Shown piece after piece: positions 31,488 to 42,213 of a stretch of 64,000 nt of DNA. Numbering within the stretch: position 1 is the stretch's first letter; every line of letters begins with the position of its first letter. The stretch is from Phytophthora sp. 'mugwort' (lineage: Eukaryota > Oomycota > Peronosporomycetes > Peronosporales > Peronosporaceae), in assembly GCA_033558025.1 (NCBI GenBank), contig JAUCEF010000016.1, forward strand, positions 4,030,001-4,094,000, given 5' to 3'. Made by a program: the position numbers and the translations under genes. The notes below the pieces were generated by a model. It made no database searches. It saw only the letters and a list, made by a program, of their open reading frames with translations, and was not told the DNA's origin.

Positions 31488-33115
31488 GCCGCAACGTTTC
31501 CGCCTAGGGACACGCGTGGCCAACCCCCTTGAAGGCCGCACGGGCGAGATCAAGGCGTTTGACGCGGGCACGGGGCTCTACACGTTGGTGTATAATGACG
31601 ATCACCGAGACGTGCTGACAGCCAGCCAAGCTGAGCAGTTCATTATCCGCCCGACGCCAGCGGAGGCGGCGCAGCAGCAGAAGGAGAAGGAATCAGACCC
31701 GAATCAGTATTTGGGTGCCGCCGTTACCAAGAGTTCGACCAGCTACGAGGGCAAGAAGCTCACGAGTTCTGGTCAAGTGTCGCAGTATTTTGCAGACATC
31801 AAGAGGTTCCGGGTGCTCTTCTCGGATGGACTGTACTCAGATATGACGCTCGAGGAAGTCAAGCAGAACCTCAAAGAGAACGAGGAATCAGAAGCTGAGC
31901 GGAAAAGAGGACCTGATACCGCGTCCCAGTCGCCATCGTCGAAGAAGAGCAAGCAACATCACCACCATAAAGAGGAGGAGGAGGAGAGGCCGCTCAACAC
32001 GCAGAAGTTCGACAGTCGGAAGACGGCGTATACGGTGTGCCGAGAGGTGCTGAAGATTATTCTAAGTCAGAAAAAAGTGGCCAAGATCTGGACGGACAAG
32101 CAGAAAGCGATACTGAACAACAAGGATATGCATGTAAGCGATAAGTTGAGATCGTGTGGGGGCATGAACACTAACCGTTTTGTTGACATAGCCGAAGAGG
32201 GCACTCGAGGCGTTTGTAGAAACCGACGGACTGCATGCGCTCGAGAAAATATTGGCGCATTGGTTTCGTCTGGATAGCACTCGCTCTGCCTCATTGCTTG
32301 TGATGAAAGTTTTAGCGATGTTGCCTGGCGTGAAGGAGGAGCATCTGAGGAAGACGAATATCGCCCGTACGTTGAGAGGGATTGAGAAGCTGAGCAACTC
32401 AACAAGCCAAATCGAGACTGTATACGGAGACTTGGCGCATTGGATTATCAAAAAATGGGCGAGAACGGCGATGAACCGGACGTTTAACCGATCAGCGCGG
32501 GATCTTCTTCTGGAGCAACAGGCACAGATTAGCCGAGTGGCCACTGACGGACAGGTGCTTGTGACCCCACGTTCAGTTGCTAAACTGACTCCGCTGCAGA
32601 AAAAGACGGCGAGACTGGAAGCTCTGCGAACAGGAACGGATTCAACTACGGAGGCTGAACAAGATCCGGGTGAAGAAGTCGTGGTGTATCTCCCGCAGTT
32701 CAACTCGCTAGGCTCGGAGGATAAGCGTCGTCCAGTCCGTCAAACCCAGGTAATTGAGTCTCTGGCAGCGAAAATCAACCGCGATTATGAAGACTCCTTG
32801 AAACGCCATACCGAGGGCGATGACGAAGAGAAAGACGATGGAGTCACTCCAGGGCGAATGGTTTTTGGAAAGCCCCAGTTGATGCAGTTCAGTCAGCACA
32901 TTCCCGTCATCGATCTGTTTGCCACTACTCGAAGCAAAATTGTTGGAATTAATGCAGGAGGATCGACAGATGGTGGTGAATCTTCGTTGGGAGCTGAAGT
33001 CGACGGTAGTTCACCAACGCCTTTGCCACTGCCTAATAGGACGACGAAGCCGAAGAAGTCTATTCTGAAGATTCGAGATGAAGTTGTCGCCCCGGCGTCG
33101 CAAGTCTCTTGGTAG
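31480..33115 (+). CDS. Nuclear protein with TFIIS N-terminal-like domain, 525 aa, two exons
   Basis: Exons 31480-32133 and 32192-33115; the 58-nt intron has a CTAAC branch site. Residues about 5-50 (RLGTRVANPLEGRTGEIKAF) and about 75-125 (FADIKRFRVLFSDGLYSDMT) resemble paired Tudor-like barrels. A charged, His-rich linker follows (SKKSKQHHHHKEEEEER). Residues about 180-320 are helical with WTDKQKAIL, ETDGLHALEKILAHWFRLD and DLAHWIIKKWARTAMNR, in the manner of the TFIIS N-terminal (LW) domain found in elongation factors and their partners. The C terminus is disordered, with a VVAPASQVSW end. An upstream ATG at 31387 could be spliced (31390-31473 intron) to add MVR before MREP. A chromatin or transcription-elongation role is inferred. 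Confidence 0.75.
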
Positions 33116-33308
33116 TATGGAAGCAAAGTCAAGTCTAGCAAGACAGTAGAGGGTTAGTTATGGTGGAATTGCACTCTACTTTTAAGTAATGATTTCGATG
33201 CAAGTTACTGGGATACCGTGGTATTGCATGCATGCGTGTATTGTTGAATTAATTCATCAATAAAGCACATCCGAAAGTAGTAAGAACAGCACTATTAGTT
33301 CTATCCAT

Positions 33309-34571
33309 CTACTTGACAAAGTCGTAAAAGTAGCCACTGATTCCATAGCGAATGTAGAAGGCCAGAGCGCAGCATAACACTTGGAACGCGAGAAGCGCCA
33401 GCACGAGGTGGTTCTCCTTCATGGCGCCGAACACGACTAGGACAAGATTGATGATCGTGTAGTTGGACCGTGTGGACTCGGGTGTGATGGTGGATGGCTC
33501 CAACAGACCCGTCTTCGCGTTGAACTTGGGCAGCCGGTGACGCGGACAAGGCACGATCTTGAAGAGCTGCGGAAGCGAGTACAGGAAGTTGAGGACCTGT
33601 GGTAGGAAGAAAAGCAGTAACGTCTTGCTGAAGTGACCCAGGATGCCACAGACAGCGAAGGTCATACCAGCATAGTAGCAGAAGGTGTCGCCTACGAAGA
33701 CGCGTGACGGATACCAGTTGTGCTTGAGCAGACCGAGCGTCGTGGCGAGATACGGTACCATGAACATGAGCGAGAGGTAGTGGAAGTTCTCGTTGTCATG
33801 ACCGAGCAAGATCTGCCACACGTTCTGTACGACGACAGCGGCACCAATGACGAAGGATTGCCCCGCTTCAAGGCCGTTCACACCGGCGTAAATATTGATC
33901 GCGTTGGTACAGAAGACCGCCATCATGCCCATGTACAGGTAGTAGAAGAGTCCGAGCTCAGCGACCTCGCCACCGTCACTGAGTGGCACGACAGGGCTCA
34001 GCACTGAGTACAGCAAAGTGTCCTTCTCGAACAAGAAGCGCACAGGTTTGGGCAGTACGACGGCCGTGAGTCCGGCGTAATTGATTAGCAGCGGCAGCGA
34101 CGCCAGTGGCGGGAACAGTAGCTTGTGACGCCAGCGGAGGTCGGAAAGGTCGTCAGTGAAGCCCAGTAGGATCATGGACAGGATGCTGACGATGCCCCAG
34201 GCCATCATGCGCTTCACGTCGGCATTATCCACCACCGTGAGCACCACCACGATTAGCGCCGCGACGTACACGAGTCCCGACACGATTCCGAGAGCTTCTG
34301 GACTGCAGACAACACAGAATATCAGAGCGTTAGTCACAGCATTCGACACAGACTCGAGCTCGAGATGTTCCACTCACATTGGGATATCTCCCGCGGGGGT
34401 GCCGCGCTTACACAGATCCTTTCCCGATAGCTTGGCGGGCATGCGACGCCCCACAACGGGGATCAGCAGCGCCACGGCCACGTAGCTCACGACGCCGATG
34501 GCCGTGAGGTGCAGCAGACACAGCTTGAGCTCGGCCGGCAGCGGCACTAGCTCGTCCAATGCCGACAGCAT
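33309..34571 (-). CDS. ALG7: ALG7/DPAGT1: UDP-GlcNAc:dolichyl-phosphate GlcNAc-1-phosphotransferase, 395 aa
   Basis: Exon 1 (34571-34378) and exon 2 (34302-33309) join in phase through donor GTGAGT and acceptor CAG. The start is the first ATG; an upstream TTG is ignored. The protein is a polytopic membrane enzyme of the ER that makes GlcNAc-PP-dolichol, the first step of N-glycan assembly and the target of tunicamycin. Family motifs are present: LLGFTDDLSDLRWRHKLLFP (Asp pair for Mg2+ and catalysis), NAINIYAGVNGLEAGQ, HNWYPSRVFVGDTFCYYAGM and PCPRHRLPKFN. About ten hydrophobic helices can be seen. Length matches the family (about 400). Confidence 0.93.
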
Positions 34572-34781
34572 GGCCACAGTCGTAGTACGTGGCAAATAGC
34601 CGAATAGGTTTACACGTGGCAAAACCTATGTAACAGCATCGAAATTTAGAATAAAATTATACTGGAGGCAGGTTGTTTGTATTTTTCGCAGGAACCAAGA
34701 AACACATCCTAGAGTAAGGAAAAAAAAACATTTTTGTATAAATACGTTGTCTCTATTTTTTTTCGCATCACGACCCCAAGT

Positions 34782-35951
34782 TCACTGCATACCGCGGTGC
34801 TGCATGGGCTCGTTGACGGCGATCGGAGGTGGACGGACGGGTAAGGAGTAATCGACGGATTTGGACGTGCTTGATGACGTGGGTGAAGACGTCGTACTGG
34901 ACGTGGGCGACGACGGCGGCGGAGGATGCCTGAAGTGATTGATCGGGGACGTCGAGTAGGGCCTCGACATAGACGACATAGTGTCGCTTGGGTGGATGCG
35001 CAGCTGCGTAGTCTCGTCCGTCTCGACGGATACACTGCCGTCCTCGTGGATATGCACATTGTTGGATACGATGGACTTGAGCATGAACTTGCCCTGGCAC
35101 TCGTTGAATTCAAGCACGACGAACTCGCCGTTATGGAAGTTCTCGAGCATCTCGAACTCGCTGATGCGGTACTTGAAATACCGTGTGAGTATCACGCGGA
35201 TGGCTACACCGTGCGTCACTAGCACGTAGTTCTCCTCGGACGATTTCTCGAACATGCGGTAGAGCGACTCGAGGAAGCTCGACACACGGTCGTACACGTC
35301 GGCGGGCGACTCACCGCTCGGGAACCTATAGAAGAAGGAGCCAAATCGCCGGCGCTGCGCCTTACACTCGCGGATTTTGGTGGGTTCTTGAAAGTTGCCG
35401 AAGTCCTGCTCGCGGATGCGCGGCTCCTCGGACCACGGGATGGACTTACCCTCGAAGCCCCAGGCTTTGAGGATGCCGCAGAACGTCTCGATCGTGCGCA
35501 CGTACGGCGACACAATGAACCGCTGCAAATAAACAATAGCATCAACAAGAGCACCACGTCAGTCTCTGTGTCTTCTTAAGAGCTGTAATCGTAGCAGCAT
35601 CCGCCGTACCATGGTCTCATTCCCGACGATCTTCTTGATGGATTCTCCGGCTGCCACCGCCTGCTCGTAGCCGAGCTCCGTCAGGTGCATGGCGTTGTCG
35701 GGTACGCGCCCGTATAACAGCGGGTCGATGTTGCCCTCGGATTCACCGTGACGCACCAGGATCAGGCGCTTGGGGAAGCCCTTCTTCTTCTTGCGACACA
35801 GCAGACACGTGAACCGCCGCATCATGCCGTGTGGCGAGCCCTCCTTGGGGCAGGTGGACACACGTCTGGAGCCTAATACGAGGCCGATCGCAGCGCCCGC
35901 GAGTGCCGCCGATACGACGCTCGCCATCAGCGTCGACGTCGAGAACACCAT
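34782..35951 (-). CDS. Membrane-anchored histidine phosphatase (phosphoglycerate-mutase-like), 360 aa
   Basis: Exon 1 (35951-35610) and exon 2 (35522-34782) join in phase. An N-terminal hydrophobic helix (TLMASVVSAALAGAAIGLVL) is followed by a basic/Cys patch (RRFTCLLCRKKKKG), suggesting a signal anchor with the domain on the other side. The phosphatase core has the RHG motif in LILVRHGESEGN, QRFIVSPYVRTIETF, the acid-base region IREQDFGNFQEP and the second histidine in VLVTHGVAIRVILTRYF. This pattern matches broad-specificity phosphatases of branch 1 rather than glycolytic dPGM. The C terminus (about 80 residues) is Ser/Pro/Thr-rich and disordered. Substrate unknown. I chose ATG 35951, which directly precedes the anchor; the frame is open upstream to 36062. 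Confidence 0.85.
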
Positions 35952-37991
35952 TGAGGGTGGAACTTCTTTTATTTGTTCTTCACAGGCGCTTGAGCTCCTC
36001 GGCGCCAATTGGATTATGACCGGGACGGTGGCACGGCAGCTGAATGTTATAATGTGACGCACTATTGGCCGTTAAAACTGCGCTCAGAAACGTTACCTGC
36101 GTTTTTGGCGACATCCCACTCCCTCACTGTACCGACTATCTGGCATAAGAACATAGCTAATAGTTAAACAGAAATTGCTTTGACCGGTTTAAGGTCAATA
36201 CAATACTTAAGTAGCTGGCTGACGAAGAACTAACCAGAGGCCCTGCTCAATGTGGATTACGGCACTACGCGGGTCACGGGTGCTCACTACAACGTGGTAT
36301 TCTCAGCGGAACATGGTGGTGGCGGGATGCTCTGCTGCAAATCGATCCGAGGTACACTAATGCGCTTAAGACGGCTCCAGCGTTCTGATTTATCGTGCTC
36401 AAGGCACGGTGGCAAAGTATTATATTATAATTGTAAATCCCGCTGCAAAGAGCTACTGTGGGTAGCTAAGGTCCATGGTTGCCGATACAGGTTGGATTGC
36501 TCAACGTCCAGGCGTCACCAGTATAATAACAATTCTGTGCGTTAAAGCAATCATCTCGTTTTACGGGGTTGGGGACAAAGGAGTATTTTAAAATACGTGC
36601 GCCCATGGCGTTTGCATTCACAGCACAGTAGGGATTAGTCATATAGCACACATATTTTTGTTCGATTAATCACATCACTGAAATCAGATTTGTCGCGAGG
36701 CTTGTTAAGTCTTTAGCTGCCACTCATGGTACTGGTACGCGAATACAAGGTGAACCAATTGGTACCTCTCGATGTGTTTGCGCGAATGTAAATTAAAGCA
36801 CGCAGCCTAAGTCGTTTGGCGTACCACAGCGAACTCTCGAGAAGTTAGATATTTGTCGAGTGTACGCACTGCGATAAGGTCGATGCTCTTTTAGGTAAAA
36901 ATGAAAGTTGTGAGTTATTCACTGAGGGGTTGTCGTAAACCGACCACTTACAACAAAAGCACCGCACTCACACCAACGGAAATATGGGGATGTGGGTGTG
37001 CATCGGTCGCAACGTTAACGATAGTTCGTAAACATGTCCTTATCGTCAGGTTTGAATAATCCAAATGTTCGATTTATTGTGCGGTACCGCTTGACAAAGC
37101 GCAACTTCCACTGTGAAGTGTCGTTTGGCGTGCCGATCGACGCTGGCAGCTTGGACATTGAGCCTCAATAAGAAATGACCGCAATTTGAGGTCATATGTT
37201 CGCCTTCATGTAGCGCGATGTCGTCTGAGTGATGGTACTATCCGGAAAGTGGGAAGAGCCAAGCTTCCTAAAAGTGTGAGTTGAGTGTCGATCGGGGACA
37301 CCACCGGACGACGAGGTGTTTCTATCGCACCCGTTTCGTGTTTCTGCTGAGCTATGTGCATCATACGTTGGGTGATTTCTCCCTTCTGACTCGGCCCTTT
37401 GCCTCCCTATTAGGGAGTCCCTAATGCTGTTGGTGTATGGACACCTCGCCTCAGTACGCTAGCGCGGCCCTTCAATTGGACGATGACATGTTAGCAAGCA
37501 AACCTGCAAGCCCCGTCCAAGCAGAAACAGCCGTTACGATGAGCGTTTTCAATTGACGCGCGCCATCGGAGGAACTAAAGATCAGTCTGCAAATGCAATG
37601 GACATGTATTGAAGACATGCAGCATAATATCCCAGTTTTCGTCGCGCATGGCGTCGCTAGTTCCAGGCCCGTCTGCGGTCGTTAGCGAGCGGCTCAACGA
37701 CAAAAGCTCAAGTGGATTCATGCCGGTGCTGCGGCCTCACCTAACGGCTTCAAATGTGAAGTAGGTTAAGTGCATGCACGCTGTATGCCGTCTGTGGCTC
37801 TGTGTCCACGTTCGCTCATGACAGCAGGCACTTCTTCCTAGGAGACGCTGGATATTAGATTGGTCACCATGCAGCAGCAGATACCCCTTGCTATTCTTAG
37901 GTGTTCCTATATATTTTTCGTCGTGCTATTTTTTCCTCAACGTGGCGCGGGCTGAACGTCTCCAGTGTATCATTGCACCGCTCCATCGAGG
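35952..37991. other. Gene-poor stretch of about 2 kb
   Basis: No frame longer than about 120 codons and no recognisable protein motif on either strand. Composition varies, with AT-rich parts at 36410-36440 and 36530-36670. Short patchy coding-like pieces suggest an eroded mobile element, but I could identify neither termini nor family. The promoters of the phosphatase (minus) and the kinase (plus) must lie at its two ends. Confidence 0.4.
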
Positions 37992-39425
37992 ATGTTGTCC
38001 CGAGTGCCTCCTGGAGATCTCCGACCGACCAAGCACCACGTTCGCGACGTCGAGTGTCCGGCAGCAGTCATCCCCATTGAGACTGAGCAGTCCCGTCGCC
38101 ATCCCGTCTGTGGAGCGACCGTTGTTGAATATGCTGATCGTGCTCAAGTATTGGAGACTCAACGCGCTCGAAGCTGTGACGAGCTGCCGATCTTGCGCGC
38201 GCAGTACGTGGCGAGGGGAGTTCGCGTGCTCTTCGGCTCGAGGTGGCGACTGAATCGCTTCCAGGAACGCACAATCGTGCTGCGGACAGGAGCGAAACCT
38301 ATTCTTGTGGTGTATACTGGAGATAAAATTGCAGCCCCGTTCGATCCCAATACTCCAGGAGAAGCGTGTCCAGAGGATACGTACGTGCTGGCATTGAACA
38401 CCAAGTGCGAGCTTATCGGTTCGAGTCACAACACAAGAGTGAAGTCTTATGCTGCGACAGGCATTGAGCTCTCGAGCGCAGCAATAAGTGCCGGATCGCC
38501 AGCATTCCGTTTACGGACCCAGTTTACGACTGCAGCGGATGCGAGCATCTGGTGCTTAATCTTTCGAGAGACTTTGGCTCATGCGACGTGGAGCCGAGAC
38601 GTTCGGCCCGTAGAACAGAGACAGCAGACTCTAAGACGATACATTCGTGTTGTTCAACATATCCAACATTCGGAATCATTCGTAGTCAAAGTACTTTCGA
38701 CAAATAACGAGCACGGCGACTCTCATGAGCTCCAGATACTCCGACGTCTGTATAGCTCTTGGGCAGCTCAAGATGTGAACTTGGTGCGCGGATATCGAGT
38801 CGTTGAGACAACAGAAGAAACCCTTTTAATTATGCCGCACGTTCCTGGCACGACGTTATTGCAGTTCTTGCGGCAGCGTCGACGACAGAATGATCGAAAG
38901 CTTCGTGATGAGGAAGTATGGTGTTTGGTAGCGCATCTGGCCACGCTACTGCAAGCGGTTCATCAATCGGGCATCATACACTGCGATCTGAACCTGGAGA
39001 ATGTGCTGGTTTCCAAGGATCTTTCTCGTGCGTGGCTCATTGACTTTGGCGGGGCTGTCAATTTGTTGGACAGCCGTCAAAGCCACCAAATGACCGGCAC
39101 TCCCGGATATGTCGCACCGGAGCGTGTACAAGACCCACTGGTTCCACCTACACCTAAAACGGACGTCTTCAGTCTCGGTATCGTTCTCTTCCAGGCACTT
39201 ACAGGACAACATCCGTACACTGACGCGACTCGGGAGAAGCGTCCGTTGCAATTGGTGGATTCGCTGTGTTTGGACTGCGCTCGAGCTGGAGAAATAATGA
39301 CGAAGTATTCCGTATCACTTGAATTGCGCAACTTGGTTGGAGAAATGCTCACAGCTGACCCCCAAGCACGAATTTCACTGGACAACGTATTAACGGTATC
39401 TCGTCACGCTAGCAAAAGAGGTTAG
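37992..39425 (+). CDS. Atypical protein kinase with PH-like N-terminal region, 477 aa
   Basis: I start at ATG 37992; an in-frame GTG lies upstream. Residues about 85-210 resemble a PH-type barrel (VLFGSRWRLNRFQERTIVL, KPILVVYTGDKIA, ending in a helix ADASIWCLIFRETLAHA). The kinase domain follows: Lys in SFVVKVLS, ETLLIMPHVPGTTLLQFLRQ, catalytic loop IIHCDLNLENVLV, LIDFGGAVN, GTPGYVAPE, KTDVFSLGIVLFQALTGQHP and an RISLDNVL end. HRD is changed to HCD with the Asp kept, but the Lys expected two residues later is Asn, and no clear Gly-rich loop precedes the VVK. Activity is therefore uncertain. PH plus kinase recalls AKT-like layouts but the order of motifs is not diagnostic. Intronless. Confidence 0.78.
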   Translation: MLSRVPPGDLRPTKHHVRDVECPAAVIPIETEQSRRHPVCGATVVEYADRAQVLETQRARSCDELPILRAQYVARGVRVLFGSRWRLNRFQERTIVLRTGAKPILVVYTGDKIAAPFDPNTPGEACPEDTYVLALNTKCELIGSSHNTRVKSYAATGIELSSAAISAGSPAFRLRTQFTTAADASIWCLIFRETLAHATWSRDVRPVEQRQQTLRRYIRVVQHIQHSESFVVKVLSTNNEHGDSHELQILRRLYSSWAAQDVNLVRGYRVVETTEETLLIMPHVPGTTLLQFLRQRRRQNDRKLRDEEVWCLVAHLATLLQAVHQSGIIHCDLNLENVLVSKDLSRAWLIDFGGAVNLLDSRQSHQMTGTPGYVAPERVQDPLVPPTPKTDVFSLGIVLFQALTGQHPYTDATREKRPLQLVDSLCLDCARAGEIMTKYSVSLELRNLVGEMLTADPQARISLDNVLTVSRHASKRG

Positions 39426-39724
39426 ATTTCTTAGAAATAAAGAAGGATCAAATTTTGAACACATTGAAAGACCTGGAATGTGTCAGCCCCTCTCAATTTA
39501 TTGTGCACTCTTCTGTGAACGATCAGAACTTGGTGCTATGAGATAATCAATTCCCGTCTAAATATGCTCCGGTTAAACCTACTTCGAGTATGTGACACAT
39601 ATTCTAGGCTAACCTTGCTGAGCCTTTACTAAAAGCTAGCGTGGAATTGCGTTTCAGAACTTGGAAAGCATTCTATCAGTCTAAGTACCCGTCATGCTTA
39701 TATGTTCACATGGCACGTAGGACT
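39426..39724. other. Convergent 3' intergenic region
   Basis: About 300 bp between the kinase stop and the DHHC stop. AT-rich, with no gene seen. Confidence 0.35.
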
Positions 39725-41911
39725 TTACACGACATCACCAGCGTTGTTCTTCTCTTCAATATCTTCAGATGTTTCTGACATTTCCGTCGTTCTAGTCGTT
39801 ACGAAGCTTGTGGGACTGCCGTGTGGAGACGGCACGGAGAAGACCGAACGATAGTTAACTGCTGAACTTCCTGTACGGAAGAAAAACTCCACCACATTCG
39901 TCTTGAACCCGCGATCAAATGGATTTAACATCGTCCCAGGCTTCGACTTCTTGTTACTCTCCTCCGTCAATCCAGACACAGATTTCTGCGTCATGTACGC
40001 GTATCGCCGCCAGTTCATCTGCTCGTTAATCGTGAGGTTCTGCTCGATGTTGTTCACGTGCTGATTCACCATCATTGCAAGTGCTACAAAAGCCATCAGA
40101 GCCCACGTCAGCACCATGAGTACCAGCAAATGTTTCTTAACCAATGATGGGATCTCTATCCAGACGTCCATAGCCGACAAACTGTCACTGTCGCCGCTGC
40201 CGTCAGACTTCACTCGCTCAGCATGAAGGTCATGGGTAGCGTCTGAAAGTACGAGAATTGCAAGTGCAGCATAGACTCCAATGACGAGGCAATGCAGCAG
40301 CAAAAAGGCAAAGAACGACCGATGGTTGCCGTACCCAACGCATCGATTGATCCACGCACAATGGTGGTCATGCCGGGCGATGCAGATGCCACACTGAGCG
40401 CAATGTTTGGAACGAATTGGTTTCATCACAAGGCACGTGCGGCAGAATTTGATCATATCTGGCGTCTCGCACCGTGACGCCTTATCTAGCATTGTCTTCA
40501 CGTCTTGCTCGTACGTTGTGATCGTCCCTGGGTCTGTCGGCCAAAAGAAAGCCAATCGTGTCCACACTACCAGAAACACCACCTCAATTCCTCCAGTAAT
40601 ACCCATGAAAATCGTGTGACTGTCGGTGAAGTTCTTGTATTCCGGGTCTATCCACAGCACGATGTACAACATGGTGAACAGACTCACCCATGCCATCCAA
40701 ATGCCCATGGCAGACTCAGGTTGCGGGCGCGTCAATGTGTGAAGCCCCACGCTCGTCTCGTCTTTCACCTTCTTGCTGCGCGCCGACATGGCTTCCGTCG
40801 GACCTTCTTCGATTCGTTTAAGTGACACGTTCATGGCTACAACGACATTTCGCTTGGACGGGTGCATGTTGGCTGAATTCTTGGGTGTTGCTCCATGGGA
40901 ATGGCCATGACTCGGCTGGCGGAATGCAGACAGCGATTTGCCCAACACAATTAGGATCAGTGGCAAAGCAAGCCACCATACTAACCAGTAGCTCGTCGCT
41001 AAAATCGCCAGCAGTAGCGCGCCATGCAGCACGGCCACGATCGCACGCGTCTTGCGCATGTGCGTCGGCGGGTCGGCCGCTTTCGCCTTGCCTGACAGCA
41101 GATCCTCCAGCCACAACAAGTTACGCTGCTTTGCCAGATCCAGGCATGTTTTACCTTCTGCGTCCGCCTCGTTAGCGTCAAAGCCCCTGGTCAGGAGATA
41201 CTGCACCATGGGCTTGTACTCGCTCATGCAGGCGTAGTGCAGCACGTTGCGGTGCTGTAGCGAGTAGCCACCAAGCATCGTAGATTCTACTGGGTTCCCC
41301 TCCTTCGCCATCGCAGCGTTACGTCTCTGCTCCGCCTCCAGCAAGAAGTGCAACATCCATAAATGGCCTTGGGCAGCAGCATGATGGGCCGCCGTGTTGC
41401 CCCGCGCGTCCTGAGCCAGTAAATCGACGTATCCCGAGCGCAGCAGTGTGTCCGCAAGCCGCATGTTGCCAGCATGAGCTGCTCTCCTGTACGAACAATG
41501 CCACGCCACTACGTCAAAACTCGTCCTGGTGAGTCCGGAAAATCCGCGTTGGCATTGTCAGCCTCTGACGTACATTAGTGGCGTCTCTCCAGCGTCGTTC
41601 TTGGCGTCCATGAGCATCTTTTCACGCCCCGACGCCTGCATCTGCTGCATCAGGAAGTGCATCGTGTCGCACGTGTCCTCGCTGCCCGCCGCTGCGTAGT
41701 GAACCAACGTGTTCCTGTTTTTGTCCTTAGCCGCCAGTAGGTCCACGGGTTTGGGTTGCACGGCCATGGCCATCCCCCAGAGCAGCACCACCAGGGGGAA
41801 GTCCCCGTTGGCGGCTGCATCGAACGCTGTCTGTCCGTCGTAGTCCACGTCCATCGCGGAGTGAAGCAATGCCCCTGCGCGGAGGTGCACGGAAAACTGA
41901 GAATGAGCCAT
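39725..41911 (-). CDS. Ankyrin-DHHC palmitoyltransferase (Akr1/ZDHHC17-like), about 699 aa
   Basis: Exon 1 (41911-41574) and exon 2 (41486-39725) join in phase, making GETPLMRAAHAGNMRLADTL across the junction. The N-terminal half has ankyrin units (YDGQTAFDAAANGDFPLVVL, RNTLVHYAAAGSEDT, GNTAAHHAAAQGHLWMLHFL, RNVLHYACMSEYKPMVQYLL). Membrane helices follow (LLLAILATSYWLVWWLALPL and others). The Cys-rich domain reads FCRTCLVMKPIRSKHCAQC, then HDHHCAWINRCVGYGNHRSF, with the active Cys in DHHC. A TTxE-like TINE lies after the last helix. Ankyrin plus DHHC is the layout of Akr1 and ZDHHC13/17, Golgi S-acyltransferases that pick substrates through the ankyrins. The 5' end is uncertain because the frame is open upstream to 42046. 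Confidence 0.88.
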
Positions 41912-42213
41912 TTGAAACGGTCGGACCAAGCAAACCTGCGGCACTTCATACTGAGTTATTATATGTATATTTGAAGTGTATTCAGTTGAAGGTACATTGA
42001 GATTGCCATACATATGTAGATATTTCAATTGATTTTGATGTTGCAATAAGTGTTAGAAGTTATAGGTACGCTCTGCAGCAAGTATCGAAGATTCAATGTC
42101 CGATCACAATTCCTTCAAAATCCAGCGCCTTATGTCTATCACACCAATCTGTCACAAAACTTCACTGCCTTCCTCGTTTCACTGACACACGTCACTTTGA
42201 CATTGCCATAGCC
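41912..42213. other. Divergent intergenic/promoter region
   Basis: About 300 bp between the DHHC start and the RUS-family start on the other strand. AT-rich in 41945-42060; no specific element identified. A short 5' extension of the DHHC gene may reach into it. Confidence 0.35.

Noticed and set aside
34926..35222. Plus-strand frames inside the histidine phosphatase gene
   Set aside because: Antisense to well-conserved catalytic sequence; no independent features.
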